From Mesocentrotus franciscanus (lineage: Eukaryota; Echinodermata; Echinoidea; Camarodonta; Strongylocentrotidae), in contig CP137668.1 in assembly GCA_037976565.1 (NCBI GenBank), positions 33,466,264-33,530,263 on the forward strand: 64,000 nt of DNA, read 5' to 3'. A model generated the notes under the pieces. That model was not told the DNA's origin, ran no database searches, and saw only the letters and a program-made list of their open reading frames with translations. Position 1 is the first letter of the stretch. The number at the start of each line of letters is the position of its first letter. The translations under genes and the position numbers were made by a program. Positions 12,839-27,144 of the stretch are shown piece after piece.

Positions 12839-15800
12839 TCTTCATATTATTAAGGGTTAATCTCAATCAACTATTGCAAATTGAGACTCCACCACCATGG
12901 CGTTAGAAGGCAATGGGTTAAAAGCTCGGTTTCCCTTTCCCTAAACTCATTTGGAGGGTCTTGAACCCCAGTACTTTCTTGGGGTTAAAACCTGCTCGCG
13001 GGAAACAATAACACGGCAGCCATGTCGCGTGTTTGGATGTGTAATGGACTGAAAAGGGGAACAAAGCAACGAGAGGCAAGGGAGCCCCAACAAATCGACG
13101 TCCCCTTGCTCAAGACAACCGGCTCACGGTCACCCAAGACACCCCGAAGTATCAGGAACGAAGGCCGTTTCGTTCTATGTAACGTTAGGGGTGATGCACC
13201 TGTGACATTGGCTACCAGTCGACGCAAATTTGCCCCCTTCCTCCTTCTCCGAAATGAAAATAATGATCATTCTTAAACGAAGAGGGGGGGGGGGTGTTAT
13301 TGTTCATAATATCGCAGAATGGATGATTAGCATATCGACACAATAGGAGTACTTCGAGATTACGTAGCAACCCTAAACGGTCGGCCATTTTCCCACCCAC
13401 TTCCTCGGGATGGTCTCCAATGATGGCGACCGTTTGGACACGTGGTGCAACGGTCATTCCGAACGTAACACTTACATCACCCGGCGTGTGCCTAATGAAT
13501 AGAAAATCAATGCTGCTTAGCGGCCCAAATAAACACCAGTCAAACGATCTCTCCCCGCATCATATAACCACCCTAATATTCATTCAAGGCGTGTAGCACC
13601 CTCATTCATAGCAGGCGCCCATTATGACGTCATCAATATCCTATCCAACAACCCCCATTCAAGGCTTCCTTTGATAATAAAATCATGCTTAAAAACGTTT
13701 GATATTGCAAGCTCCCACAAAATGGTATTGCAGGTCATTCACCCCTTGTCCAAATAGTAAAGTGTTTTCCCTCCTGCTTTAAATATGCACACTTTGTCAT
13801 GGGCAAAACAGATCTATTAAATACAGAGATCAAAATAAAACACCAGTGTATTGTGTGTTTAGGTTTTATTAAGGCATCGTAATTGTCTTCGTTTGTTTTG
13901 TTCATCTTTTCACGATGAATTGATGCATTGGTACTATAATTTTCAAAGATGTTATCATTTCATTGCTTTGTGTACTTCGCCTCATGTCTGTCCTTCGAGT
14001 TTTTTCCCCCCTAAATAGTGGACATAGAGTGGAATAGCCATTTGATCATTAGATGTTGCAAAAAATTAAAATATCCATCAATAACATTTATTTTCCTCGG
14101 ACAAAAACATCTACGAAGTGAGTAGTCTCTATTAGGCCGACAGAGAATAGAAAGAAGATAGGGTGTTCATTTTGAGCACACAAGGTTTTTAACATCAGAA
14201 CATCATCTGCAGTTTTTTGTACGACTATTTTATATCACCGCCTGTGTATCGGGGTTTCATCAGAAAGTTAACATACAGTTCTTTTGAACCCTAGATTAAT
14301 GACCTAAGTTGACAGTATTAGAGATCGATAACCTCTCGATCAGTGACCTTCTGAGGGTAGGCCTACTATTAGTTTGCCCCTTGTTCTTCTCAGGGGCGCA
14401 GCTTTAATATTGTTTTATAGGGCAGGAATGCACTTTAGGGGGGGGGGGCAAATTATTCTTAGGTTGCTAACCCTAACCCTTCAAAGACGGCTGACGTTAA
14501 ACCTACAAAGATAGGTGATGTTAAAGATAGCAAACTAAAAATAATTCAGACCCCTATTCTGTGTGATTGTCACACTTGGAGATGGTTTCGGAAAAAATAC
14601 CTAAATCTCAACACCTCTCTCCCCCCTCCACATGATTCAGAATTTGCCTAGTATATGTCCGATAAAGGTAATGACAATTTGCTACGAAAAGAATGAGTAA
14701 ATGGTATCATATTCCTTAAATCGCAGGAAAGGATGAAAAGTGATTCTCGATAGTACTGGCAGATTTTCCTAGATAAATTATGCTTCTGATAGTAAAATTG
14801 GGCAGACCAACGATTCTCGTTGATGTATGTCATCGTCGCCCTTTATCACAACATGAACTTCTTGATATGCATCATAGTATAAAAAACGAATAAGACTGGT
14901 CAATCACACCCAAGACGCAATCGACATTTGACATGCATCTCATCCCCCCTTGATCTTCACAGGGGTGGGTCGTCTGGACAACAGACAAGCGCCATTTTAA
15001 TATCTTCATAAGATGACAATTCATCGTCATCTCCAGAATCAATCAGATCCTCTTGAGCCTGAGAGACCCCGACTCCCTCCTACCATCAGGCATCCACTTT
15101 GCTAAGAATCCTCTAGGACTTCAGTCATAGCTTAATTGTATCACTTCTTTATTGTTGCGAGCAAGGTCATTGCCTTCCCTCTCTCACCAACACACACACA
15201 CACACACACGCGGAGACTTTGACTCGCACTATATACCGTCATACGTCAACAGCACGTCGTATTCTTCGTGTGGGACTGGAAGAGTGCGTTGTACGCACGG
15301 TCATTGACATTTGCTCGATTCTTTTCCTCTCCCCTTTTCTTTCAATTCTTCTGTGATATTTTCTGTCTGGGACGGGTTTCACCTCCCCTGACCTCTCTTC
15401 TGAATGCCTACAAAAGGCTGCCCCACGTTTTGTATGTCCAACCCAGCGCACCTTTCACAAGAGATACACAGAACGAGGAAACTAAGAACACAAAATGCGT
15501 GGTTTGCGTGTTTCTTTTTCTCCCTCTCCCTCTTTTTTTTGTCACTCCATGAAGGCGCATTATTCCGCGCGGAGTCAAAACTTGGCTTGAATGGAATGGG
15601 AGGGCGACGATGTGGGGTGAAAAGCTAAGTTCCTCGCCCAGGGGGAGGGACCACGAGGGTTACTTTCATACCACCAACGGTTCAGGTTTCTGCTTTCTTT
15701 TTCCTTTTCCTTCCCTCCCCAATCCTGAAAAATCCCCCAACCTCTCTCCATCTCTCTCTCCACAACGCCTATCATTCTGTCTCTGCGTTCAATAGTTTTT

Positions 15801-16160
15801 TTTTGTCTCTCCTTCTCTTCTGTTTTTATTGTGGTATACTATCTTTCTTGTGGTGAATGTGTATTAGGTAAGTATTTTATGACCACCCCGATTTGGGTTA
15901 TCAAGTTAATAATAAGTCATGAAGCAACGATGATATGATTCATTCCGTGGGCTCTACATTCAAATGAACACTCTTCGCACCCGTCTTCCAGCACGGCAAC
16001 TTTTGGTTTCTGTTTTGTTTATTTTTATGAGAAATTGGAAATATTTCTGCCTCTATACGATTCCTGATCTTAAATTATTCATGATTGCCATGACAGGCCT
16101 TTATTCATACTACATCTTGTCTCACATTATGCATACCATAGCTACTGTTTACCCAGATTA
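12839..16160. other. Non-coding stretch with CpG-containing patch and (CA)n
   Basis: The DNA is richer in GC and CpG at about 13000-13260 and 13370-13500, and opposite-strand ORFs there (13022-13276 +, 12985-13227 -) have no recognisable family. (CA)n lies at about 15188-15209. TAGGCCTA is at 14358-14365. No gene is supported. Confidence 0.4.
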
Positions 16161-16518
16161 CCCGTCTAAAGTGTTGGAAGCCCCCAAAATTTCATGGCCA
16201 AAATTTTCTTAAATTGTATAAAGATGTGAAAGAGGATGTCATTAATTTTTTTAACACACACTTCTGCAAGGATTTTCCAAATGAATGTGTCTGAAGACGA
16301 ATATTGATGAACGAATACATACTTTGGGTTTTCTGTGTACAACGCTAAACCTAAATTTTGCATTCGTTTATCAATATTCCTCGTCAAACACATTTATTAG
16401 GAAAATCCTTGCAGAAGTGTGTGTTATGTGACATCCTCTTTCACACCATTATACAATTTAATTGAAATTTTGCCATGATTTGTTTTGCATAGTTTGTGCT
16501 CCAAACACTTTAGAGGGT
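16161..16518. repeat. Foldback element with about 150-bp arms
   Basis: The left arm (about 16165-16319) and the reverse complement of the right arm (about 16363-16515) align along their length. Shared blocks in the same order include TCTAAAGTGTT, AAATTGTATAA, GTGTGAAAGAGGATGTCA (one mismatch in the left arm), ACACACACTTCTGCAAGG and GAATATTGAT. The arms are imperfect, with small indels, and enclose a loop of about 45 bp. It may be a MITE with long inverted repeats, or a source of a long hairpin RNA. Short ORFs over it are incidental. Confidence 0.75.
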
Positions 16519-18161
16519 CTTTAAAGTGAAGCAAAAAATAACAGAATCGCAGTGTTCTAATAAATATATGTCCTACGGTTGCAAAGAAGGTAATACAGGA
16601 ACATTTGACGAAACATTGTTAAGTACGAAAGATATAATTTGGTAGGTTATAAATGGATTTACAAATCGAGGATGGATGCTTTGGAAACAATAACGGAGGG
16701 GATGGGGAGATGATAGTAGGAAAGAAAAGTACAGAATAAAAAAAGAGGTGGAAGAAAATTGGCACTTACATGACGAAGAGAAGAAAATACAGAAAGATAG
16801 AGAGAGACACAGAGAGAGAGAGAGAGAGACAGGCAGACAGACAGAAAATAATGAAAGAAAGATAGAAAGAGAGATAATCAGTCTTACTCCACGTGTAAAC
16901 GGCAAATTCGTGAAAAGACATCTAAATTATTTTCAAATCTATGTGAAGAAGAAGATGTTCTAAGAGAATGCAGTAAAAGAAGAAAGAACAAAATGTAATT
17001 TGAAGATGTTTTATAGTGGAAAACCATAATATGGCAAGACAAAATTAATAGGCCTAGCAAATTGAATGTAAGAGAATGGAAAATGATTTTGTTGTTGTTG
17101 TTGCAATGAATAGAAAATATTTGGAGAAAAAAAAACGCACAGAAAATAAAAGAGGGGAGGGAGAAAAAGAGCTGCGGTGAAAAGACACGAGAGGTCGAAG
17201 TGCTGTACCCGGGCGGTTAGTGCACTTCGCAAAATAGCGATCTTGAACTCCAATTCTTTCTTTCATGAAAGAAAAGAAAGAAAACACAAAAATGCAGGCG
17301 GTGGGAACAAAACATGATGAATATGTTGGCAGGGATTTACAAACATGTTTTTCAGTCAACCATGATGTATTGATCACTCGCTTGTGTTCTCTTTTTCTTT
17401 GATGCTCTCGAAAACTAGCGATTAGTCATCGACATTCCATTCAGAAATTGAAAATAGAGCAAACAAATATAAAAAATACCTTTTCCCCACTAGCATGCCG
17501 TCTACAATACGTCTACACTGTTTATCCTTCAGTAGTTTTGAATCAAAATGGGAAGCATTATGCTCATTATCCCTAATTAGAGCCTTAAACACGACCACCC
17601 CTAAAAATAGGCCTACATAAAGTTGTTTAATTCTCCCTTTCTTTGTGTTTTCAAGTGCACTTGTTCTTTTCCCCCATTGAAGTTCTCTAAAAGCAATTGA
17701 ACAAAGCAATTAGAAAAGACCTGGTAATATTTAAGTAAGAAAAGGCGATGGATGGGAAGGGGGAGAAAAGGGAGAGAGAGAGAGAGAGAGACGGAAAGAG
17801 AGAGAGGGACAGAGAGAGAGAGAGAGAAAGAAGAAGAAGGAACATTATTTTGTCATGATTATTATCAAGTAAATCTAGATGAAACTTTATTGGAATATGT
17901 TGAAAACGGATTTATTTTGTTTAAATAGTTGCCATCGATAAAAATTGAAAAGTAATAGCTAAAGCTCACAAAACTGAAGGGAAAAAAATATAAGAGAGCA
18001 ATATTAGATATTTACATTTGTACAGAGAAGTACTGAATGTCTAGAAAATACCGCATTTAAAAACATGAACATGATTGTATACATCTAGATCTTCTTGAAA
18101 TATGTCAGTGCCCTATATAGCAGACCAGGTGATCTAACAGGAACTAAATGGATCAACAAGT

Positions 18162-18202
<41 letters not shown>

Positions 18203-20758
18203 GAAGAAGAAGAAAAAAACGCTCCTGAATTTTCAAATACTTTCCCGATAAACCAACACCACTCTTTTTCTCCTCTCAAAGAATACCTTGATATTTGAGA
18301 ATCTAGTTGGGTGCTGGGCGTACTATGGTTTCTTGTGTTTGTAGACGTCAGTGATTGGGGGTCCCCTTTCAAAACTTTTCACTAAATCGGCTTGTTGCGC
18401 TTAATCGGACACGAGCCCTTGTATTTTATTTGTTTATTTTCTTTTCTACTGACCCGGGAAATGGGCATTGTAAAGAGGTCCCACCCATAGGCGTAATTTT
18501 TCTTAACTTTTATTCAAGCGCACTTAAATAGCAGCCCTTTCAGCAGTCTTTTTTCCCTCTCCCTCTGTCTCTGTCTCTCTCTTCTTAGAACGATGCTTAG
18601 AGCCTTTGGGAGGCAGCTTTTGTTAGAGTGTAGCCCCCTCACGTCTCAACAAAGTTGATAAAAGGCGAGCTGTCGGCTGCTACTTTTGTGCGTATTTTAA
18701 AGGGTCACTGTGGCGTCCATTGCACGTCAGAAAATGCCTCATTCATCGTTTATCATCGCACCAAACCTCTTTGATTGCTAGAAGAATTTTCTTATAGACC
18801 TCGTCTGGACCGGTCCTGCGTCAAGTACGGTTGTCCTTTTTTTCTTCTTTTCTTCCCCCTTTTAATGATGTGCAGCTGATTCAGGCCGGTGTCCAGTGTT
18901 GAACTGAAAGACACAGTACTCAAGTGTTCATGATTTTGGAAAAAAATATATACTAATGAATGAAGGTAATTCATTTTTATGTAAATAAAACTGAGAGAAT
19001 CGCGATAAAATCAGTATTACGAATTTCATCTGGATAAAGAGGATTATATCAATTCGTTGCGTAAAGAAGTGCAATTCAAGATCAATTAAAGAAACTTCTT
19101 GAATCAACGATTTTTGTTTGTATTGATTTTTTGTTATGCTTGTAAGAAACTATACTCCTACTGCGCCAATATGATGCATACCGTCTTTTGAGATAAATTG
19201 ATCAATTATATCGATTAGGCCTACAGATTTTACAGCCTAGATTGTAAAACGTATGTATACGTAACATGTTTTCATCAGGGAGATGTGATAAATTATGTTA
19301 TATCTGAAAGAAAAAGTTTTACTCTTCCAGTAGTCTTTTCATGATAATAAAAGAATTACCACATCCCATGTTGTAAACGCCATTTTGTTTCCACTATTAC
19401 GCAACATTTCTATTCAAGTGCGATCTGCGCCAGAATTCGACCACCATATTTCGTTTAAAAATAAAGTCGTCACTCTGTCTATAAGGAAACTTGAAGCAAC
19501 CTGACACCCCCTCTAAGGGCAGATTGACGGAAGGTGACCCCCCCCCCCCGAACACACACACACACACGCACACGTACACACAGATCAACGACTAAAGTTG
19601 TGTGGGAAAATATGACATATTCATGCAATATTTTCATTTAATGAGCCAGATCATTAATAATTCTTGGTTTGAAATCTTACAAAATGTAGACCCAGGATTG
19701 AAAACATCCATTTTTAATGACACATTTTGCCTTTCAAATGAAGCCAAGCTTCCAGATTCCTTTTAAGGTGCTTTCCGACACAGACATTATGGAGCTCAAG
19801 GTATATTTTTATTTTAAGGTTCTACATATATCAAACAGTAATCATCCGTTTTCTAGGCCTGCAACTTAAGATTTGCCAGACAGTTCCAGCAAGAAACTAG
19901 AAATCAATACTGTAACAGATCAGAACTATAATTCCGATTATAAATAACCGATATGCAAAACGTTTATTTTTATTAGATTTACAATCTATAGAAGGCTTTA
20001 TATGCCAGTGACAATATAAGATAAAATCAACACTGTCTAAAAAGCATCCTTAAAAGATTTATCGTTCATTTGAACGCAGTTGAACGCAGAAAATTAAAGA
20101 TCAGTTGCCTTTGAAGCATGCTTGCTCGCAAAAAGTAAGCAGAATGAAATTCGCGCATCAAATCTTGTAGATTTCTTTTTACTTCAATTTAGTTATTTAT
20201 GACGTATGATTTCTATATAACCATATTTTGTAAATAGGTGTTTTTAAAAAAACCCTCAGTTCTCACGCAAAACTGATCTTTATCACCTTTCCTTAAAATA
20301 GGTCGTCAGTTTGTCATTGTGATAATGATCATTGAAAAGTTTTATGGCAAAATTTAATTCGTTTGTATGTTTACTTGTCTGCTTGTTTGTTTGTTTGTTT
20401 GTTTTTCTTCGTATTCATCTTTCAATGGCGCATTCAGCATAGGGATGACGCTGGCATAAGACACTGCAACCCCCGTTTTAAGGCTCAGAAAATTAGTGTT
20501 CATTTCGAATCTCTCAAGCCCTCCTAAATATTAATTAACTACAGAAGGAGATATGAGCATTTTTTCCTATCCAGATTCTCCTAAACTAGCTAGGGAAGGG
20601 AGTATGTGGTTGCCAAAACATGCCGAGCCAAATTTGTGCACAAAACTTCACTGTATTCAATGATATAATCACACTAATATGTTTCTTTCCCCCCGGTTAC
20701 CCTAATAATATTGATCTCATTTCACGCCTACATCTTCTCTGTCCTCTGTCCCCCCTCT

Positions 20759-20767
<9 letters not shown>
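16519..20767. other. Non-coding stretch with several GA/CA microsatellites
   Basis: No gene is supported. It holds (GA)n at about 16799-16830, 17776-17830 and 18165-18200, a C-run plus (CA)n at about 19540-19583, and (TTTG)n at about 20384-20404. TAGGCCTA occurs at 17049-17056, 17608-17615 and 19216-19223. Short Arg/Glu- or Ser/Leu-rich ORFs over the GA tracts are repeat translations. Confidence 0.5.

Positions 20768-20808
<41 letters not shown>
20768..20808 (+). repeat. (CT)n microsatellite
   Basis: About 20 CT dinucleotides in a row. Both Ser/Leu-rich ORFs crossing it are artefacts. Confidence 0.9.
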
Positions 20809-20810
<2 letters not shown>

Positions 20811-23800
20811 ATCTTTTACCATTTCTTTTAATCTCTCTCTATTATTTTATCTATCCGTCACAATTTCTGCATTTATTAATAGTAGTCGCTTACGAGGGTG
20901 AAATCTTATTCATAATTTGGATATTATTGTAAGTAAAAATGAAGCTAGTATTCGTGAAAGGTCCTGTCACCAGATTCCGTGATATTTTATCTTTTTTAAT
21001 TTGGGTAAACGATTGTTTGAATTGGTACTTCATAGTCGTTTGATTATTATTGGTTGGTAAATTTAGGCTAATTGGATCAATCAAGAAAAAAAAATCAATT
21101 TCAAAATATCCATCTTTATTAATAGGACAATGCATACTCATCCTAATATATATAGCAAGTCCTACAACCAGTTCAACTGAAAATAGCGGATAAACCATTT
21201 ATCTAAATTATATTTTTGATAAAGGGAAGCGTTTCAAAACTTTTCAAGCGAAAAAGAAGGTGGGCTCATGCAAATGCAATATTTCATCTTCTTCTCATTT
21301 TATTCTTCGGCGAGACACCCACGAAGATACACAAAGAGTGAGAGGTTGTTTACCTGTTAAACACTTTTCATTTATTCAATATTGTCTGCGTGAAATGTAT
21401 AGCCCCTTTCAGGCTATTGTCCAGCAGGAGATTACACGTGTGGGACTATTATAGCAGGCGATTGAACCATTCGACCTTGTGCCATTCAAATGCCAATTGG
21501 CGGTGCTTAACTGGTACGAAAAGGAGCCCAATTTGCTGTTACAACTCCACAAAACTGATGAAATCCGACTTAAATTGGCATATTTAAGTACCTTATTCCC
21601 AAATGATATCCAAATATCCTGCCTTATGCTGATTAATGGTCTATTATCATTTCGTCAAACTCATTAACGTCCCATTTTCCACGTCCGATAGAAATTCTTT
21701 TTCCCGCCATAGGTGTCGAGGGATTTCAACTGAGGAGTGATTTTAGGGAAATATAATGAGGCTGGTCCATTCTAGAACTTCTTTTAATGACAGTGTTTAC
21801 CCTCAGCTTTACGAGGGGGTGTTTAGGGTTCTTGTTTAAAAGTGTTTTATGAAAAGAAATTGGGGGTGGGTGAGGGAGAGGATATAATTACATCTTTAAC
21901 TCCCCCACTATGATCGTCGTCCGATTTCGTTTAAAGTCTGCGCGCATGCAAAACAGTTGGCTTTAAGACGCGGGTTGTGCGGTTTTACCAAAGAAACTGT
22001 TGCAACTTTATTATTTAAGAAAAACGCTACATAGATGTGGTTTCCCGTCTGTAATCATGTTTTTAAATAATTTGTTTTGTCCCAAAATCTGAGGAGTTCT
22101 AATGAGAATGAAACTCTGAAATTATGTACCAACCCCAGAGGATGATGAACAAGGTTTATATTTGAGAAAATTACCGTTTTCGCACCCTCTTAGGAATAAT
22201 TGGATAAAACCTAGAATCATAAGTGCCCTCTTATTAGACAGACTAAAGAGGGGCTTTTTCTTTCTTTTCTTTTCTTTCTTTTATTTATCTATTTTAACTA
22301 AGAGATAATTTGCCCTATTCGGTGTTAAAAAAAAGAGAAGAAAAAACAAGATCAATATATCATAACAAACATGCATCACTCGACTGGGCAATAATTGATT
22401 CAGTATAGGGTAAAGGTGGGTTAAAGCTATCCCTCCGTTAAAGAGGCAAAGAAGGAAAATAAAAAGACAATTCAATTGTTTATTGTCCTTCGCCCTGTTT
22501 TGGAGACATTCCGCCCTATATTTTGATGAAATTCTGGTTCCCCTCTCGCATTGGAATCTGCTACCTTATTTTCAGTATTGATCCTGTCTTGTTGTTGACC
22601 TTGAATAGGTCTACTCATATGATTTTAAAATGACTTGAATAAATTGTTATCAAAGGATCAGTCGTATATAATAATGCGCGATATTGGATTTGAAACTCTT
22701 TAAACTTTTACTGTAACACAACATTCATGGAGCACACTGCGGACGTTCAGCCTAATAAGTTTGTGACGAAATTAATACGTTATTGATGTTCCGAGCTCAA
22801 GAATTCCCATATTCAAACCCACAGACAAAGCGAAATGATAATTCACTTCAATTGGTTAAGGAAGGTGATTCTATACTATGCAGCATATGTTCTTCCTCAT
22901 AATATAGCTGATGATAAATCTTACATAGCTCAATGAAAATGGAAGTTGATAGGTCTGTCATTCTTCTATCATTAATGGTTCGTAAAGTTAGCTACACGAT
23001 GTGCTTGAAAATGTAATGGGTACTCGTTTAATTTGTATGCATTTGTGTGAATAAAATGGCTGTATCGATGTTGGCCTAGTCATTCAGTCACTCTTTTGAT
23101 GTTTGTCGGAAGCGCTTTTATTTATTGAGTTTTAACCGAGAACAGACGTGCTAGTGCCTGACGTAGGCCATGAGGTGTGAGAATTTGACGAGTTTATTCA
23201 TAAATAACGAGACGCGAGGAAACGGAGAATAATTGTCCTGAATAATCCAAAATCACAGCATTTTCCCGCGGGACTATTTTGTGGAGACATGTTAACTCCG
23301 CCAGGGACCCAGCGCGGTCCTTAGTTTTCACACCCCGCCCCTCGCGGGACTCCACGGAGCTACCAATGCGTGTCCAATCGCATGCTGGATGCGGTGCGCG
23401 AGTCGACCGGGTTTTGGAAATGCTGGCAAACCGATAGCCAGCGAGGCGGTTCCATGGGGGCTGCCCTAGCCGGCGGGTCCGATACGCCATCAAGTGCCCC
23501 TGAGTTGGGATTGGGCGAGACCGAAGGAGGCTTCGGGTCACATCAGTTCACGAAGCTTGATGCTCAGCTGTCTCTTAAAGATAAAATCACCTTTTCTCTT
23601 CTTACATCCATGTTACTTAGCTCATAATTCACATTTTCTTCTAATGCTTTACAATAGCACTTTCGAATTCGTTCTATTCATATCCATTGCAAATTTTGAA
23701 ATATCTATTCTTTCAATATCACCGAATGCATTACCATCCCGGTGCAAGGGTTCATTTGTATGATCTACAAAATCAACGAAAAGTGGCTTTACAAATGTGA

Positions 23801-26800
23801 TGACTGGAAAAATCAAATCGTCCTCAAACCTGGCCTTAACCAAAAAGACAATGATTCCGGTATTTACTCCGTTTAATAACTATAAAGACGTGATTGTCTT
23901 CTAAATTAACATTCGATATTTCCCTATGTAATACCATCAATCAGACCTAAATCGAGCAATCTTATAATCATTCTATCAATCAAATAAATATTCACAGACA
24001 ATACAACAACAAATGGCATCATTGTAAATTATCATTATAATGCTCTGATCGTTAATCTTTCATTTATTTTCCATGCATTTTTCCAACTTTTATATTCGAA
24101 ATTGCTCGTTTCCTCAATTTTCACATCTATCTTTCCGTTCTATGGAATCAATCCTCGTAAGTAGCACTGAATATAGACAGACACTGTTTCTTTCGCTATA
24201 CATCCCCTTTGGCCAACTATTAACAAAATTGCAGGCAGTCATAGCGGCGCGCGAGGCGTGAGTACTTTTTATCATTCCTCTTCAAAATATGGCTCCGTTA
24301 CATGCTGAATAGAATTTAATTAGAGTTAGATTAAAACCACAGGTTGACCACTGCCCCATACTTCTGACCACCACGGTCCCTTTCTTGGCCATCACCATCT
24401 CCCAAAATTAATAGCCCAGAGACAAATATTGGCCTTAATTAACGATTTATTCGATTTAAAAACAATTCATTGTGCATGTAATGTGATACCGGTTCCAAAT
24501 GCAAATAGAATTTCATATTAATTGTGCGGTTTTCTTTGGTTTTCAGCGTGTTGGTGTTATTAGCGACGTCAATGACTGTCCTTTAGCTTAGCTTTTGCGA
24601 ATCGTCACAGAATTCTTTCATTTATCAATTTGATATATTCAATTTGTACGAAAATTATGTTTTGCATGACCTTCTCAATCTTGAAGGTCCGAAAGTGTCA
24701 ACTCAAATTATTCTTTTCAAGAACTCAACCCCTTTTTATGTGGACAAGTACGATAAAATAAATAATTTATATAGATATTTAGTTATCTTACGTTTTACTT
24801 AATGATTATTTATTATTTTTGCATGATTGTTTCTTTAAGGTCCGAAAGTGCCTATCAATTTTTTTTTTAAAGAATTTAATAAGAGTAACAGGTATCAGGA
24901 ATCAGGCAAGATGACATCAAACAGAAATACTAAAAAGGTTCAGTCTTTCATCTTGCATTTTATTCGAAGAAATCATGCGATTTATATGCTTTGTAATCAT
25001 AACGGGTTTTTGTTGTTGTTGTTGTTGTTGGTGTTGATGTTGTTTTCTTTTAAATTTTGATATAACAGTGGGTGCCTCATATAGAGATATAGCTTTTTTT
25101 TCTTCAACTCTCGTGTTTTGCAAGCATCAGCCTTAATATTTAAAAAAAAAATGATGAAAATCTCAGACTCTGTCATCTCTGACTACAGAGGTGAGTGTAT
25201 GGTACCATTAGAATGCATGCAGAGTTTATACTTAACCAAGCAGTATACATGAAAACGTTAAAATATTCTTTACCTATAAAAAGCAAGATATAGGCTAACT
25301 GCCTTTTTAAATCATGATTTATTAAGATCTTATACGACTTTAGGCAACTTTAATTAACAAAGATAAATACACATCGTAGAAAGGATAAACAATTACAACA
25401 TAACTTGAAGGTAAAATTTAAAATACATAAATGGAAGTATTGGGAAGTATTGTCGAACAGAAAGAAAGGGGTCGTCTTATCTTAGAAGAGCGCTCCTCAC
25501 CTCTAAAAAGAAAACAAAGTATACGTAGGTGAACATGATTAAAATGACAGGCATTTTTACAGACAAACAGATAGGGAAAGAAAGATTAATCGAAAGAGGA
25601 AGATGAAATAAAATAAAAAGAAGGAAGGAAAGAATGAATGCATGCATGAAAGGAAGGAAAGAAGGGAGGAACAAATAAAGAAGAAAGAAATTTAGAAAGA
25701 AAGAGGGGATAAAGAAAGAAGTAAAGAAAGAAAGAGAAAAGTAAAGAAAGGAAGAAAGAAAGAAAGACAAATCAAAGAAAGAATTAAGGAAGGAAGGAAG
25801 GGAGGAAGGAAGGAACACATTGAGAAAGGAAAAAGAAACGTAGAAAGAAAGGCAGGATGAAGGAAAGAAAGAAAGAACGAATGAAAAAATGTTAAAGAGA
25901 AAGAAAGCGGTTATAGGAGAGCGCTCGTCACCCTTACACCTTTGGGATTGCGAAAAACTCAGCGTATCTTGACTACGGTTCCGGACGGTGTACGCCGCCT
26001 AATGCAATATTAATATATTCATGATGCCAGAGCCTTGCCTATTCCTCCTGTGGGCTATATGTTAACCGCGTAAGGCGTATCCTTCTCTTCTTTCTTGATC
26101 AAAAATAGAGTACGACCCCTCAACTGCCTGCCGATTTTTTCTTCTTCCAAAGCTGAATAATTGTTCGCTCTGAGATTCATTTCGTCACCCTCGTTTTCTC
26201 CCTCCTCTGTGGATAATCTGTTGTTTGTATCATCGCTTTCTCTTTTAACCTCATTTTATCTCTCTGCCTCTTTTTGTCCCATCTTTCTTTTTTTCTTTTT
26301 TTTTTCGTTCTCTCTCAGGCTGTCTCCCTTCGTCTCCATCTTATATCACTCTGTGTAATCTCTTTTCAGTGCATCTATATCTAGCAGAATGAAACAGAAA
26401 CCCTTCTAAAACTGTATCCTTTATGTATACATTGAAGAATATATATAAACATACAATTTCTCCTTGAATCGTAAACAAGGCAGTGATCTAGATAAAAAAA
26501 AAGGATAATGAAATATGTTTTTATTTTGGAAAGGAATATATAAATGCAACTCTAACCTTGATGCAGAATTGTTGATTTATAACTAATAAAAAAGAAATTA
26601 TTCAAGTGAAGACTTTGAAATGTTTCCGGGATGATACTCTTTTCTCATTTAGAAGTATACCATGGACCGCTTTAGTCCACTTTTGTCATACTCATAATAT
26701 ATATCGACCTTAAATAAATATATCATTTAAAAGTACAAACCTTGTCAAATGAGATTGGCTTATTGCTTTTTGTACCTTTTTGTGAAAGGAGACATATTCT

Positions 26801-26981
26801 TGCCTCTCTCATTTTCTCTCGCATTTCTTCTCATTCTTGTTCTTTTATTTCCAATCTTTATTCTTTTGCCATTATTCTGTATCTTTACTTAAAGTTCAAT
26901 AAACATGCGTGGTACATCATTTTTTCAGTGAGCATTAAACATTACGACCATGGTGAAACAGGTCGACTCTTTTTTCAAGGT
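20809..26981. other. Non-coding stretch with a CpG-rich patch and GAAA repeats
   Basis: No gene is supported. Content seen: a TTTTC-type run at about 22255-22285; a GC- and CpG-rich patch at 23265-23545 inside AT-rich DNA; a direct repeat AAGGTCCGAAAGTG at about 24684 and 24838; (GTT)n at about 25008-25042; and a GAAA/GGAA purine tract at about 25615-25905, whose antisense gives a Phe/Ser/Leu-rich ORF. Confidence 0.45.
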
Positions 26982-27144
26982 CAGGGCCCCGTCTTAAGGA
27001 GAGTTGTGATTGATCCAATTCACTCGCAAGTCCTCCAATCAATCGCAAGTTTGCATTCCCCTATCTCTTATGTACATAGTTGCGATTGATATCAAACGCA
27101 AATAATTTGCGATTAATATCAACTCTTTATAAGACGGAGGCCAG
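26982..27144. mobile_element. Short MITE with imperfect terminal inverted repeats
   Basis: The left end CAGGGCCCCGTCTTAAGG then AGAGTTGTGATTGAT matches the reverse complement of the right end, CTGGCCTCCGTCTTATAA then AGAGTTGATATTAAT. Internal repeats of the type TTGCGATT appear several times in both orientations. The CAGGG terminus suggests a hAT-type non-autonomous element, but no 8-bp target duplication is evident. An ORF at 26742-27089 runs into it by chance. Confidence 0.6.
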
